From positions 3,054,501 through 3,118,500 of the forward strand of contig NZ_CP061718.1 in NCBI RefSeq assembly GCF_014764365.1: a DNA stretch of 64,000 nt. The letters are read 5' to 3'. Positions 39,208-47,716 of this stretch are shown piece by piece (the first letter of the stretch is position 1; each line of letters opens with the position of its first letter). A program made the position numbers and the translations under genes. This DNA comes from Roseococcus microcysteis (GTDB taxonomy: Bacteria; Pseudomonadota; Alphaproteobacteria; Acetobacterales; Acetobacteraceae). The notes under the pieces are model-generated. The model had not been told where the DNA came from and made no database searches. It was given only the letters and a program-made list of their open reading frames with translations.

Positions 39208-41339
39208 CCATCTCCGCCGCCACGCCGCTGATCGCGCTGGAGGTGGCGGTGCTGGACACAGAGACCACGGGCCTCGACGTGCGGCAGGACCGCATCGTGC
39301 AGCTGGGCGCGATCCGGATGCGCGGCGCGGAATTGCTGCCCGACCCGCCCTTCGACCGCATCGTGAATCCCGGCATTCCCATCCCGCCCGTGGCCAGCCG
39401 CGTGCATGGGCTGACCGATGCCGATGTCGCGCCCCACCCGGCCTTTCCCGCCATCCTGCCCGAGCTGCTGCACTGGCTGGGCGATGCGGTGGTGGTCGGC
39501 CACTCCATCCATTTCGACCTGGCGGTGCTGCGGCACGAGGCGCGGCGCCACAACCTCCCCTGGCGCGAGCCGCGCGTGCTGGACGTGGGTTTCCTGGCGG
39601 CGGGGCTGGATCGCGGGCTGGTGGACACCTCGCTGGACGGGCTGGCGCTCGGCCTCGGCGTGGCGGTGGAGGGGCGGCACACCGCCTGGGGCGATGCCCA
39701 GGCCACCGCACGCATCTATGCCGCGCTGCTGCCGCGATTGCAGGCCGCCGGCATCCGCACGCTCGGCGAGGCCGAGACGCTCTCCCGCCGCGCCACCGAC
39801 CTCATCGCCCGGCAGGAGCGCGCGGGCTGGTTCGACCGTGCCGCCGGCGGCGGGCGGCCCGACTATGCGCTGGCCGCCATGCGCGCGGGCGGGCAGCGGG
39901 CGACGGACAGCTTTCTCTACCGCACGCGCCTTGGGGATGTGATGTCGAGCCCCGTCATCGCCGTGCCCGAGACGGCGACGGTGCATGAGGCCGCGCAACT
40001 CATGCACGCGCGCGGCATCGGCAGCGTCTTCGTGGAGACGGGCGACGGCCACGGCATCGTGACCGAGCGCGACATGCTGCGCGCCATTGCCGAGGGTGGC
40101 GCCGAGGCCGCCCCCATCACGCGCTTCATGAGCCGCCCCGTGCTGTCGGCGCCCGCCGACACCTTCCTCTACCGCGCGCTCGGCCTCATGGCGCGGCGGC
40201 ATCTGCGCTATCTGGGCGTGACCGAGGGCGGGCGGCTGGCCGGCATCTTCACGCTGCGCACCCTGCTGCGCGAACGCGCCCTGGCCACGCTGGCCGTGGG
40301 CGACGAGATCGCGGCCGCGACGGGGGCCGCCGACCTCGCGCGGGTGCAGGCGGCGCTGCCGGGCCTCGCCGCCGGGCTGCTGGCCGATGGGCTGGAGGCG
40401 CGGGCCGTCGCCGCCATCATCGCCGCCGAGAACCGCGCCATGACCGCCCGCGCCGCCGAACTGGCCGAGGCGGAGCTTTTTCAAGAAGGGGGGGGCCCGC
40501 CGCCCGCGGACTACGCGCTGCTGGTTCTGGGCTCGGGCGGCCGGGGCGAGAGCCTGCTGGCGCCGGACCAGGACAATGCGCTGGTCATCGCCGATGACTA
40601 TGCGGGCGACCTGGACGCGGCGGAGGATTGGTTCACGCGCCTCGCCACCCGCGTGAACGAGATGCTGGACCAGGCGGGCATCCCGCTCTGCAAGGGCGGT
40701 GTCATGGCGCGCAACCGCCCCTGGCGGCGGCGGCTTTCGGAATGGCGGACGCAGCTGGCGGAATGGGCGCGGCGGCCGGAGCCGGCCGCGATGCTGAACC
40801 TCGACATCTTCTATGACTTCACGCTTGCCCATGCGCCGAGCGCAGGCGGCGCGGCACTGGCCGAGGCGTTGCGCGAAGCCGCAACCGAGACGGCGCGCGG
40901 CGCGCCCGCCCTGCTGCGCGCCATGGGCGAGATCGCGGGCGGGCACACGGCGCCGCTCGGCCTGTTCGGGCGCATCCGGCGCGATGAGGCGGGGCGGGTG
41001 GACCTGAAATCGGGGGCGCTGCTGCCCATCACGGCCGGGGCGCGGGTCATCGCGCTGCGCCATGGCGTCACCGCGCTGTCCACGCCCCAGCGGCTGCGCC
41101 AGGCGGCGGAGCGGGCGGGGCGGGGCGAGACGGATGCCGCGCTGCTGGCCGATGTGCACGGCTTCCTGTTGCGCCTGTTGCTGGCGCAGCAGATCGCGGA
41201 CCTGGAAGCCGGCATCACCCCCGGCAACCGGGTGGAACTGGCGCGCCTGTCGCGCCAGGACCAGGACCATCTGAAGGACGCGCTGGGCCGCATCGAGACG
41301 ATGCGCGAGATGCTGCGCGACCTGCTGCAGGGGGTGTGA
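39204..41339 (+). CDS. DEDDh exonuclease - CBS pair - DUF294 nucleotidyltransferase-like fusion
   Basis: 711 residues with three parts. Residues about 10-185 are a DnaQ-type 3'-5' exonuclease: VLDTETTGLD (ExoI), GHSIHFDLAVL (ExoII) and HTAWGDAQAT (ExoIII, with the His of DEDDh). Residues about 235-355 hold two CBS motifs (VMSSPVIAVPETATVHEAA and FMSRPVLSAPADTFLYRAL), which often bind adenine nucleotides. From about 430 comes a GlnD-like nucleotidyltransferase region, DUF294, with GSGGRGES and DQDNAL as candidate metal residues, and a DUF294 C-terminal helical part. The combination suggests nucleotide-regulated nucleic acid or nucleotide processing. GTG start, coupled to the preceding gene. 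Confidence 0.85.
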   Translation: MTISAATPLIALEVAVLDTETTGLDVRQDRIVQLGAIRMRGAELLPDPPFDRIVNPGIPIPPVASRVHGLTDADVAPHPAFPAILPELLHWLGDAVVVGHSIHFDLAVLRHEARRHNLPWREPRVLDVGFLAAGLDRGLVDTSLDGLALGLGVAVEGRHTAWGDAQATARIYAALLPRLQAAGIRTLGEAETLSRRATDLIARQERAGWFDRAAGGGRPDYALAAMRAGGQRATDSFLYRTRLGDVMSSPVIAVPETATVHEAAQLMHARGIGSVFVETGDGHGIVTERDMLRAIAEGGAEAAPITRFMSRPVLSAPADTFLYRALGLMARRHLRYLGVTEGGRLAGIFTLRTLLRERALATLAVGDEIAAATGAADLARVQAALPGLAAGLLADGLEARAVAAIIAAENRAMTARAAELAEAELFQEGGGPPPADYALLVLGSGGRGESLLAPDQDNALVIADDYAGDLDAAEDWFTRLATRVNEMLDQAGIPLCKGGVMARNRPWRRRLSEWRTQLAEWARRPEPAAMLNLDIFYDFTLAHAPSAGGAALAEALREAATETARGAPALLRAMGEIAGGHTAPLGLFGRIRRDEAGRVDLKSGALLPITAGARVIALRHGVTALSTPQRLRQAAERAGRGETDAALLADVHGFLLRLLLAQQIADLEAGITPGNRVELARLSRQDQDHLKDALGRIETMREMLRDLLQGV

Positions 41340-41360
41340 GCCCCCACGCAGCAAACCAGC

Positions 41361-42347
41361 CTAGATCCGCAGGTTCAGGCGCCGGATCATCACGCCCTCC
41401 TCCTCGAAGGTCCGACGGGCGAAGGCGGCGTAGTCCTCGCTGTTCATGTACCAGGGCAGCATGTCGTAGCGGTCCAGCACGTCGAGATGCGCGCGGTCCT
41501 CCAGCGCCTCCTTGAAGGCGTCGTGCAGCTTGGCCACGATCTCGGCCGGGATGCCCTTGGGCCCCGCGAAACCATAGGGCGAGGCGGAGACGACCGGCAC
41601 GCCCACCTCCTGCAGCGTCGGCACGTCGGGGAAGCGCTTGGCGCGCTCACGCCCCCACACCGCCAGCACGCGCACGCGGCCGTCCAGCGCCAGCGGCGCC
41701 CAGCCCGAGCTGTCGGCCAGCACGTCAATCTGCCCGCCCAGCAGGGCGGCGATGTTCTCCGCGAAGCCGCGGAAGGGCACGTGCAGGAACTCGGCGCCGG
41801 CGGCCAGCGCGATCTGCTCCATCGTGATGTGCAGCGAGGTGCCGACCCCCGGCGAGCCGTAGGAGATGCGGCCCGGCTGCGCCTTCGCGCGCTCGATCAG
41901 CTCCTGGTGGGTGCGGATGGGGCTGTCGGCGCGCACCACGGTCCCGAACAGGTAGCCCGTCAGGTGGATGACGTAGGTGAAGTCCTCCAGCGGGTTGAAC
42001 AGCGGGCGCTGCACCATCTGCGGGTGGCGAAAGACGCTGATGGGCAGCTGGCCCAGCGTATAGCCATCGGGCTGCGCCTGCGCGACGGCCTGCGGGCCGA
42101 TGACGCCGCCGGCACCGGGCCGATTTTCGATGGTGATGGGCTGGCCCAGCTTGCGCGACGCGATTTCCGCGATGGCGCGCATCTGCATGTCGGTGCTGCC
42201 GCCCGGCGTCCAGGGGCAGATCAGGCGGATGGGGCGGTTGGGGAAGGGCGACTGGCCGATGGCGGGCGTGGCGAGGGATGCGGCGCCGGCGGCGCCCAGC
42301 ATGAAGGTGCCACGGCGGCTGATGCCGCCCGCGCGGATGATGGTCAT
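41361..42347 (-). CDS. Tripartite tricarboxylate transporter substrate-binding protein (Bug/TctC family)
   Basis: 328 residues with a Tat-like signal (SRRGTFMLGAAGAASLATPAIG). The Bug features are the PNRPIRLICPWTPGGSTD strand-loop, ENRPGAGG near residue 75 and YGSPGVGTSLHI (ligand carboxylate contacts). It is a periplasmic receptor for a carboxylic acid. It closes a minus-strand cluster that also holds a CoA-ester lyase, a CoA-transferase, a TAXI receptor, TctA, TctB and another TctC. Ribosome site GGGAGG precedes the ATG at 42347. Confidence 0.88.
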   Translation of the reverse strand: MTIIRAGGISRRGTFMLGAAGAASLATPAIGQSPFPNRPIRLICPWTPGGSTDMQMRAIAEIASRKLGQPITIENRPGAGGVIGPQAVAQAQPDGYTLGQLPISVFRHPQMVQRPLFNPLEDFTYVIHLTGYLFGTVVRADSPIRTHQELIERAKAQPGRISYGSPGVGTSLHITMEQIALAAGAEFLHVPFRGFAENIAALLGGQIDVLADSSGWAPLALDGRVRVLAVWGRERAKRFPDVPTLQEVGVPVVSASPYGFAGPKGIPAEIVAKLHDAFKEALEDRAHLDVLDRYDMLPWYMNSEDYAAFARRTFEEEGVMIRRLNLRI

Positions 42348-42447
42348 GGGTTTTATCCTCCCGGTGGATCGCCGGACGCGCCAAGGCACGCCGACTGGTC
42401 GAGGCGCAGTTTGGAACCGCGAGCCCCCGGGCGCAACCCGCGCCCCG

Positions 42448-43287
42448 TCAGCCGCCCGCGAGTGCCAGCGTGCGCCGCGCGCGGATGAGGATGGGCTCAT
42501 CCACCATCATGCCATCCACCACGAAGGAACCGCGGCCTTCGCGCGCGGCTTCCTCGGCGGCCGCGAGTTGCCGCCGCGCGAGGTCCACCTCGGCGGCACT
42601 GGGCGAGAAACCCTCGTTCAGGATGGGCACGACCGTGGGGTGGATGCAGCTCGCCCCCACCAGCCCCGCGCGGCGGGACCGCGCGACCAGGGCGCGCAGC
42701 TTCTCCGTGTCGCGATAGTCGGCCACGGTGCCGAGCGTGCCGAGCGGCGCGACACCCGCCGCGACGGCGGCCAGCACCATCTGCCGCTTGGCGAGCGCGA
42801 TGATCTCGTCATCCGGCGCCGCGCCGATCTCGGCCGCCAGGTCCTCCGCGCCGATCAGCAGGCCCGCGACCAGCGGTGAGGCGCGCGCCATCTCCGCCAT
42901 GCGCGGCAGGGCGGCGGCGGTCTCGATCATCACGATCATGCGCATGGGGCGGGGTGCGGCGGCCAGCATTTCGGCCGTCAACTGCACATGGTCCGGCCCC
43001 AGCGCCTTGGTCAGCAGGATGCCATCGGCGCCCGCGGCGATGGCGGCCTCGATGTCGCCGACCGCGATCGAGAGCGGGCGGTTCACGCGCACCAGCACAT
43101 CGGCGCCGCCGCCGCGCGCGGTGGGCACCGCCTCGGCCAGGGCGGTGCGCGCCTCGGCTTTGCGGTCGGCGGGCACGCTGTCCTCCAAATCCAGCAGCAC
43201 GGCATCGGCGCCGGAAGTGGCCGACTTCGCCACGAAGCGCGGCACGTTCGCCGGCACATAGAGCATGGAGCGCCAGATGCGGTTCAT
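42448..43287 (-). CDS. HpcH/HpaI-citrate lyase beta-like CoA-ester lyase
   Basis: 279 residues of the CitE-like family that cleaves malyl-, citramalyl- or similar CoA esters. Typical features: YVPANVPRFVAKSATSGADA, LLDLEDSVP, the Arg in VLVRVNRP, Glu in MIETAAAL and Asp in IGAEDLAAEIG that together bind Mg2+ and the substrate. Length and motifs match stand-alone CitE-like lyases and not the citrate lyase complex. Its ATG overlaps the CoA-transferase stop by four bases (ATGA). Confidence 0.87.
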   Translation of the reverse strand: MNRIWRSMLYVPANVPRFVAKSATSGADAVLLDLEDSVPADRKAEARTALAEAVPTARGGGADVLVRVNRPLSIAVGDIEAAIAAGADGILLTKALGPDHVQLTAEMLAAAPRPMRMIVMIETAAALPRMAEMARASPLVAGLLIGAEDLAAEIGAAPDDEIIALAKRQMVLAAVAAGVAPLGTLGTVADYRDTEKLRALVARSRRAGLVGASCIHPTVVPILNEGFSPSAAEVDLARRQLAAAEEAAREGRGSFVVDGMMVDEPILIRARRTLALAGG

Positions 43288-44516
43288 GGATTGCGTCCTC
43301 CGTCGAGCACCACGCCGGCGGCGCGCAGCCGGGCGAGTTCGGCCTCGCCCAGCAGCGGCGCCAGCAGCGCGTCATTGTCCTGGCCGAGCGCGGGGGCGGC
43401 GTTGCGCTGGATGCCGGGCGTGGCCGAGAGGCGCGCCGTCTCCCCCGCCGTGGGCAGCCAGCCGCCGGGCATTTCTTCGTCCGGCACCTCGATCAGCGCC
43501 TCGCGGCCCGCGACGTAGGGGTCCCGCGCGAGGCCGGCCACGTCCATGATAGGGCCGATGGTGACACCGTCGCGGTCGAACTGCGCCAGCGCCTGCTCCA
43601 TCGTCAGCCGCGCGATGGCGTCGCGCACCACGCCGTCAATCTCGTCGAGGTGGCGGATGCGGTCGGCATTGGTGCGGAAGCGCGGGTCCTCCACCAGCTC
43701 GGGCCGGCCGATGCTTTTCATCAGCTTCACGAACATGGCTTGCGTCGAGCTGGACAGGCCCACCCACCCACCATCCTTCGTGCGATAGGCGTTGCGCGGC
43801 GCGGTGTTGGTGCTGCGGCTGCCGGTGCGCGGCTTCACCTTTCCGGTGATGCGGTGGTTGGCCATCTGCGGCTCCAGCACCGTGAAGATGGGCTCGAAGA
43901 GGGAGAGGTCCATCACCTGGCCCTGGCCGGTGGCCTCGGCGTGGCGCAGCGCGATCATGGCGGTGGCCGCGCCATACAGCCCCGCATAGGCATCGGCCAT
44001 GAACATGGGCGGCAGCACGGGTTCGCGGTCCTCAAAGCCGTTCAGCGCCGCGAAGCCCGAATAGCCCTCCACCAGCGTGCCGAAGCCGGGCTTGTGCGCG
44101 AAGGGCCCGGTCTGCCCCCAGCCCGAGATGCGCGCGATGACGAGGCGCGGGTTGATCTCGTGCAGCGTGGCGGGCGACAGCCCCATCTCCTCCAGCACGC
44201 CCGGGCGGAAGCTTTCCACCAGCATGGCCGCCCCTTCCGCGAGGCGCTTCACGATCATGATGGCGTCGGGCCGGCGCAGGTCGAGGCAGAGACTGCGCTT
44301 GTTGCGGCACCAGGTCTTCCAGGAGGTCTCGATGCCGCCGACCTTCCAGGCGCGCAGGGAATCACCCGCGGGCGGTTCGACCTTGATGACCTCGGCGCCG
44401 TGGTCCGCCAGCACCTTCGTCAGCATGTTGCCGGCGACGAGGCGCGAGAGGTCCACGACCCGCACGCCCTCCAGCGCGCCGCGCGCCTCCGCGTCGAATT
44501 CCCGCCGCGTGAGCAT
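43284..44516 (-). CDS. CaiB/BaiF family CoA-transferase
   Basis: 410 residues of the class III CoA-transferases. Visible features are GVRVVDLSRLVAGNMLTKVL, the DHGAEVIKVEPPAGD loop, KRSLCLDLRRPDA, and the catalytic Asp in FMADAYAGLYGA (about residue 170). It transfers CoA between organic acids without ATP. It is coupled to the lyase downstream and probably supplies the CoA ester for it. The start ATG (44516) lies about 140 bases after the TAXI receptor gene stop. Confidence 0.88.
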   Translation of the reverse strand: MLTRREFDAEARGALEGVRVVDLSRLVAGNMLTKVLADHGAEVIKVEPPAGDSLRAWKVGGIETSWKTWCRNKRSLCLDLRRPDAIMIVKRLAEGAAMLVESFRPGVLEEMGLSPATLHEINPRLVIARISGWGQTGPFAHKPGFGTLVEGYSGFAALNGFEDREPVLPPMFMADAYAGLYGAATAMIALRHAEATGQGQVMDLSLFEPIFTVLEPQMANHRITGKVKPRTGSRSTNTAPRNAYRTKDGGWVGLSSSTQAMFVKLMKSIGRPELVEDPRFRTNADRIRHLDEIDGVVRDAIARLTMEQALAQFDRDGVTIGPIMDVAGLARDPYVAGREALIEVPDEEMPGGWLPTAGETARLSATPGIQRNAAPALGQDNDALLAPLLGEAELARLRAAGVVLDGGRNP

Positions 44517-44560
44517 TCGCTTCGCCTCCCTCGAACCTGGGGGCGACGCTATGGGCTGCC

Positions 44561-44589
44561 CCGGGACGGGTCAATGCGACCCGCCCCGG
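44561..44589 (-). terminator. Stem-loop upstream of the CoA-transferase gene
   Basis: Arms at 44561-44572 and 44578-44589 pair over 12 positions with one mismatch around a 5-base loop. The stem lies in the 138-base gap between the TAXI gene and the CoA-transferase gene, beside a copy of the dispersed 3'-end element, and may terminate or attenuate the upstream part of the cluster. Confidence 0.5.
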
Positions 44590-44603
44590 AAGCGTTTCGG
44601 CGA

Positions 44604-44647
44604 CCGATTCACCGCTTCGGCGATGCCGCCTCCGCGGATCAGGCGCC
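44604..44647 (-). repeat. Dispersed 3'-end element, copy C
   Basis: Read on the minus strand it starts 8 bases after the TAXI gene stop and matches the copies at 21974-22015 and 26474-26514, with CTGAT+CCGC pairing to GCGG+TGA+ATCGG (one T-G wobble). Confidence 0.5.
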
Positions 44648-44654
44648 TTGCACC

Positions 44655-45647
44655 TCAGGCGCCGACGAGGTTGTCGGGGATGTTCTGGCCCACCTCGCGC
44701 AGGTAGCGCGCGGCACCGGGGTGGTAGGGCAGGAAGGTGTTCTTGCTGGCGTTCTCGGCCAGCGTCTCCGAACCCGCCGCGATGGCCTGGCGCAGCCGCG
44801 CATTCTGGCCCAGCACCGCCTTCGTCATCTCATAGGCCAGCGTCTCGGGCAGGCTGTGATGCGCGATGGCGAAGTTGAACATGCCCACCACGTTCAGCGC
44901 GCGGCCGGCCGTGCGATAGGTGTTGGCGGGCAGGGTGCTGGCCGTCAGCTCGGGGAAGCGTTCGGTCAGGGTGCGCGTCTCGGCCGCGGTGAAGTCGATG
45001 AAGTTCACCTCGCCCTGCGTCTCCGCCTCGGAGAAGGCCGGGATGGGCACGCCGGAGGCGAAGAGGAAGGCGTCCAGCAGCCCGTCCTGCAGCTGGCCCG
45101 ACATGTCGCTGCCCGAGCCGAAGCGGATGGCGGCGGGGCGGATGTTCAGCGCCTCGAACATCAGCGGGAAATAGGTGCCGGGCGTGCCGCCGCGCGGGCC
45201 CACGCCGACATTCTTGCCCGCGAGCGCGGCCATGTTCGTCAGCCCGCTGCGGCGCAGCGTGATGCCGTGGAAGGGCGTGTCATACATGGGGAACAGCGCG
45301 CGGATGTCGCGGAAGCGGTTGCCCTGCGTCCAGGGGGCCGAGCCGTTCCAGGCCTGGAGCGCGACACCCATGGTGACCATGCCGACTTCCACTTCGCGGC
45401 GCTGCACCAGGATGATGTTCTGGTTCGGGCCCTGCGTGGTGCGGTAGGAGATGTTCACGCCCGTGGCTTCCTGCGCCAGGCCGCCCCAGGCGGGTCCATA
45501 CAGCGCGTAGGTGCCGCCGGGGGCGGCGGTGCCCATGGTGATGGCGCGGGGCCAGGAGGCATCGCGGGGCTGGGCGAAGGCCCGGCCCATCAGGGCGGGC
45601 GCGGCGAGGCCGAGCGCGGTGCCGGCCAGCAGGATGCGACGTTGCAT
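44655..45647 (-). CDS. TAXI family periplasmic solute-binding protein
   Basis: 330 residues with a signal peptide (MQRRILLAGTALGLAAPALM). TAXI landmarks: ITMGTAAPGGTYALYGPAW, YRTTQGPNQNIILVQRREVEVG, VGVGPRGGTPGTY and AFLFASGVPIPAF. TAXI receptors normally serve TRAP transporters with fused DctQM subunits; here no TRAP permease is present, and the gene sits directly after TctA. It may pair with that permease or with a distant TRAP system. A GGGAGG site precedes the ATG at 45647. Confidence 0.85.
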   Translation of the reverse strand: MQRRILLAGTALGLAAPALMGRAFAQPRDASWPRAITMGTAAPGGTYALYGPAWGGLAQEATGVNISYRTTQGPNQNIILVQRREVEVGMVTMGVALQAWNGSAPWTQGNRFRDIRALFPMYDTPFHGITLRRSGLTNMAALAGKNVGVGPRGGTPGTYFPLMFEALNIRPAAIRFGSGSDMSGQLQDGLLDAFLFASGVPIPAFSEAETQGEVNFIDFTAAETRTLTERFPELTASTLPANTYRTAGRALNVVGMFNFAIAHHSLPETLAYEMTKAVLGQNARLRQAIAAGSETLAENASKNTFLPYHPGAARYLREVGQNIPDNLVGA

Positions 45648-45674
45648 GTTTCTATAACCTCCCGTGACGTGATC

Positions 45675-45700
45675 GCGCCGCGTGTCAGTCCGCGCGGCGC
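45675..45700 (-). terminator. Stem-loop between TctA and the TAXI receptor gene
   Basis: An 8-bp stem (GCGCCGCG at 45675-45682 with CGCGGCGC at 45693-45700) in the 115-base gap. It could reduce read-through into the TAXI gene; no T-run follows. Confidence 0.4.
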
Positions 45701-45762
45701 CGTGCCTCATTCGTGGCGACCCTTCGGGTTAACCACGGATGGCCCGGCCAGATCAATGCGGC

Positions 45763-47259
45763 TCAGCCCAGCCCCACCCGCTTCGCCAGCCGCGCGCGGA
45801 TCAGCGGCACGGCCAGCACCACCAGGATCATCGCGATCACGATCTGCGACACCACCGAGGAGACGAGCTGGATATAGTCCCCCTGCGCGATGATCAGCGC
45901 CAGGCGCAGGTTGCTTTCCGCCATGCCGCCCAGCACCACGCCCAGCACCACCGGGGCGAGGGGGAAGCGCAGGCGGTCCATGCAGTAGCCGATGAGGCCG
46001 AAGCCGAACATCAGGTACACGTCGAACATGCTGTCCTGCACGCTGTAGACGCCCACCACGCAAAGCCCCAGTACGCAGGGCGCCAGCAGCGCGGAGGGAA
46101 TGCGCAGCACATTGGCGAAGAGGCGGCTGGCCACCACGCCGCCGAAGAAGATGATCAGCACGCTGGTGATCAGCATCTGGATCATGAAGCCATAGACCAC
46201 GTCGCCATGGTCGCGGAACAGCGCCGGCCCGGGCTGCAAGCCATGGATCAGCAGCCCGCCCAGGATGATGGCCGTCACCGCGCTGCCGGGAATGCCCAGC
46301 GTCAGCGCCGGGATCAGCGCGGCCGCGTTGTCCGCGTTGTTGCCGCATTCGGCGGCCGCGATGCCGTTCTCACTGCCCTGGCCGAAGCTCTCCGGGTCCT
46401 TCGAGGCGCGCTTCTCCTCGTTGTAGGCGAGGAAGGCCGCGAGCGAGCCGCCCGCGCCTGGCAGAATGCCGATGGCGATGCCGATCAGCGAGGAGCGGAT
46501 CCAGGTGCGGATGAACTTCGTCCAGCCATGGAACAGCCCCACCGAGGCGCGCAGCACGGCCATGCCTTCCCCGGCCTTTCGCCGCGCGGCCTCCTCGGCC
46601 AGCATGAAGATGGGCGGCAGCGCGTAGAGGCCGGTCAGCACCACCACCACATGCAGCCCGCCGGCCAGGTTCATGTCGTCGAAGGTGAAGCGTTCATGGC
46701 CCGAGACGCCGTCAATGCCCACCGTGCCCAGCAGCAGGCCGAAGCAGGCGGCGATGAGGCCTTTCACCGGGTCCTTGCCCAGCAGCACCGAGACGCTGCA
46801 CAGGCCGAACACCGCCACCCAGAAATACTCCGCCGGGCCGAAGAGCAGCGTCACCTGCACCAGCGGCGGCGCGAGCGCGATGAGCGCGATGGCGGACGCC
46901 ATGCCGCCCACGGTGGAGGACAGGCAGGAGATCTGCAGCGCGCGCGCCGCATCGCCCCGCTGCGCCATGGGGTAGCCGTCCAGCGTGGTGCAGACGGCGG
47001 CCGGCGTGCCGGGAATCCGCAGCAGCACGGCGGGGATGGCGCCGCCATACATGGCGCCATTGTAGATGCCCGCCATCATGCCCAGCGCCACCAGCGGCTC
47101 CATGCCGAAGGTCAGCGGGATCAGCACCGCGATGCCCATGGTGGCGGACAATCCCGGCAGCGCGCCGATGATGATGCCGCCTATGGTGCCCACCACCATG
47201 GCCAGCACGTTCTGCCAGGCAAAGACGCCCGGGATCGCATGGAGCAGCCCGTCCCACAT
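45763..47259 (-). CDS. Tripartite tricarboxylate transporter large permease TctA
   Basis: 498 residues with about 11-12 membrane helices. Signature parts are IIGALPGLSATMGIAVLIPLTFGM near the N-terminus, GAMYGGAIPAVLLRIPGTPAAV, LPGAGGSLAAFLAYNEEKRAS and the VIAAAECGNNADNAAALIPALTLGIPGS block. It forms the channel for a carboxylic acid together with TctB and a TctC receptor. Order on the minus strand is TctC, TctB, TctA, as in known operons. The gap to TctB is 18 bases. Confidence 0.92.
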   Translation of the reverse strand: MWDGLLHAIPGVFAWQNVLAMVVGTIGGIIIGALPGLSATMGIAVLIPLTFGMEPLVALGMMAGIYNGAMYGGAIPAVLLRIPGTPAAVCTTLDGYPMAQRGDAARALQISCLSSTVGGMASAIALIALAPPLVQVTLLFGPAEYFWVAVFGLCSVSVLLGKDPVKGLIAACFGLLLGTVGIDGVSGHERFTFDDMNLAGGLHVVVVLTGLYALPPIFMLAEEAARRKAGEGMAVLRASVGLFHGWTKFIRTWIRSSLIGIAIGILPGAGGSLAAFLAYNEEKRASKDPESFGQGSENGIAAAECGNNADNAAALIPALTLGIPGSAVTAIILGGLLIHGLQPGPALFRDHGDVVYGFMIQMLITSVLIIFFGGVVASRLFANVLRIPSALLAPCVLGLCVVGVYSVQDSMFDVYLMFGFGLIGYCMDRLRFPLAPVVLGVVLGGMAESNLRLALIIAQGDYIQLVSSVVSQIVIAMILVVLAVPLIRARLAKRVGLG

Positions 47260-47277
47260 GGCGCGTTGTCCGTCCGG

Positions 47278-47709
47278 TCAGTTGTCGAAGAGGAAGCCGG
47301 GCGGCAGGCGCCGGCTGAAGGCGGCGACGAAGACGAGCCACACCGCGCCCGTGAAGGCCGCGCTGGACGCCAGCACCAGGAGCGGCCGGCGCAGGCCGAG
47401 GGTGAACGCCAGCACCGCCACGAAGACGAAGGTCGCGGGGAAATACCCCACCGGCTCCACGGCGATGATGTAGAGGGCCGTCAGCCCCACCGTGATGGCG
47501 AGGTTCCGGGCATGCTCGACGAAGGGCATGTCCGGCGCGGCACGGCGCAGCCCGGCCGTGAACATCGCCACGGCCAGGATGCCCATGGCGCCCAGGATCA
47601 GGCGCGGGAACATGGCGGCGTCCGTCGCCACCCCTTGCAGATCGTACCAGCCGCCCGCCACCAGCAGCAGGATGAACAGGGCGGCGATGCTGTCGCGGTG
47701 CAGGGCCAT
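47278..47709 (-). CDS. Tripartite tricarboxylate transporter small permease TctB
   Basis: 143 residues with four membrane helices, beginning MALHRDSIAALFILLLVAGGWYDL. The MFPRLILGAMGILAVAM segment and the end LVFVAAFSRRLPPGFLF are TctB features. It is the small membrane subunit partnering TctA. The start is 7 bases from the stop of the upstream TctC gene. Confidence 0.88.
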   Translation of the reverse strand: MALHRDSIAALFILLLVAGGWYDLQGVATDAAMFPRLILGAMGILAVAMFTAGLRRAAPDMPFVEHARNLAITVGLTALYIIAVEPVGYFPATFVFVAVLAFTLGLRRPLLVLASSAAFTGAVWLVFVAAFSRRLPPGFLFDN

Positions 47710-47716
47710 GGCGGGA

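Noticed and set aside
39204-41339. Toxin-antitoxin or phage-defence reading of the exonuclease-CBS-nucleotidyltransferase pair
   Set aside because: The partner is not a typical antitoxin and the neighbourhood is metabolic, with no mobile genes; kept only as an uncharacterised two-gene unit.
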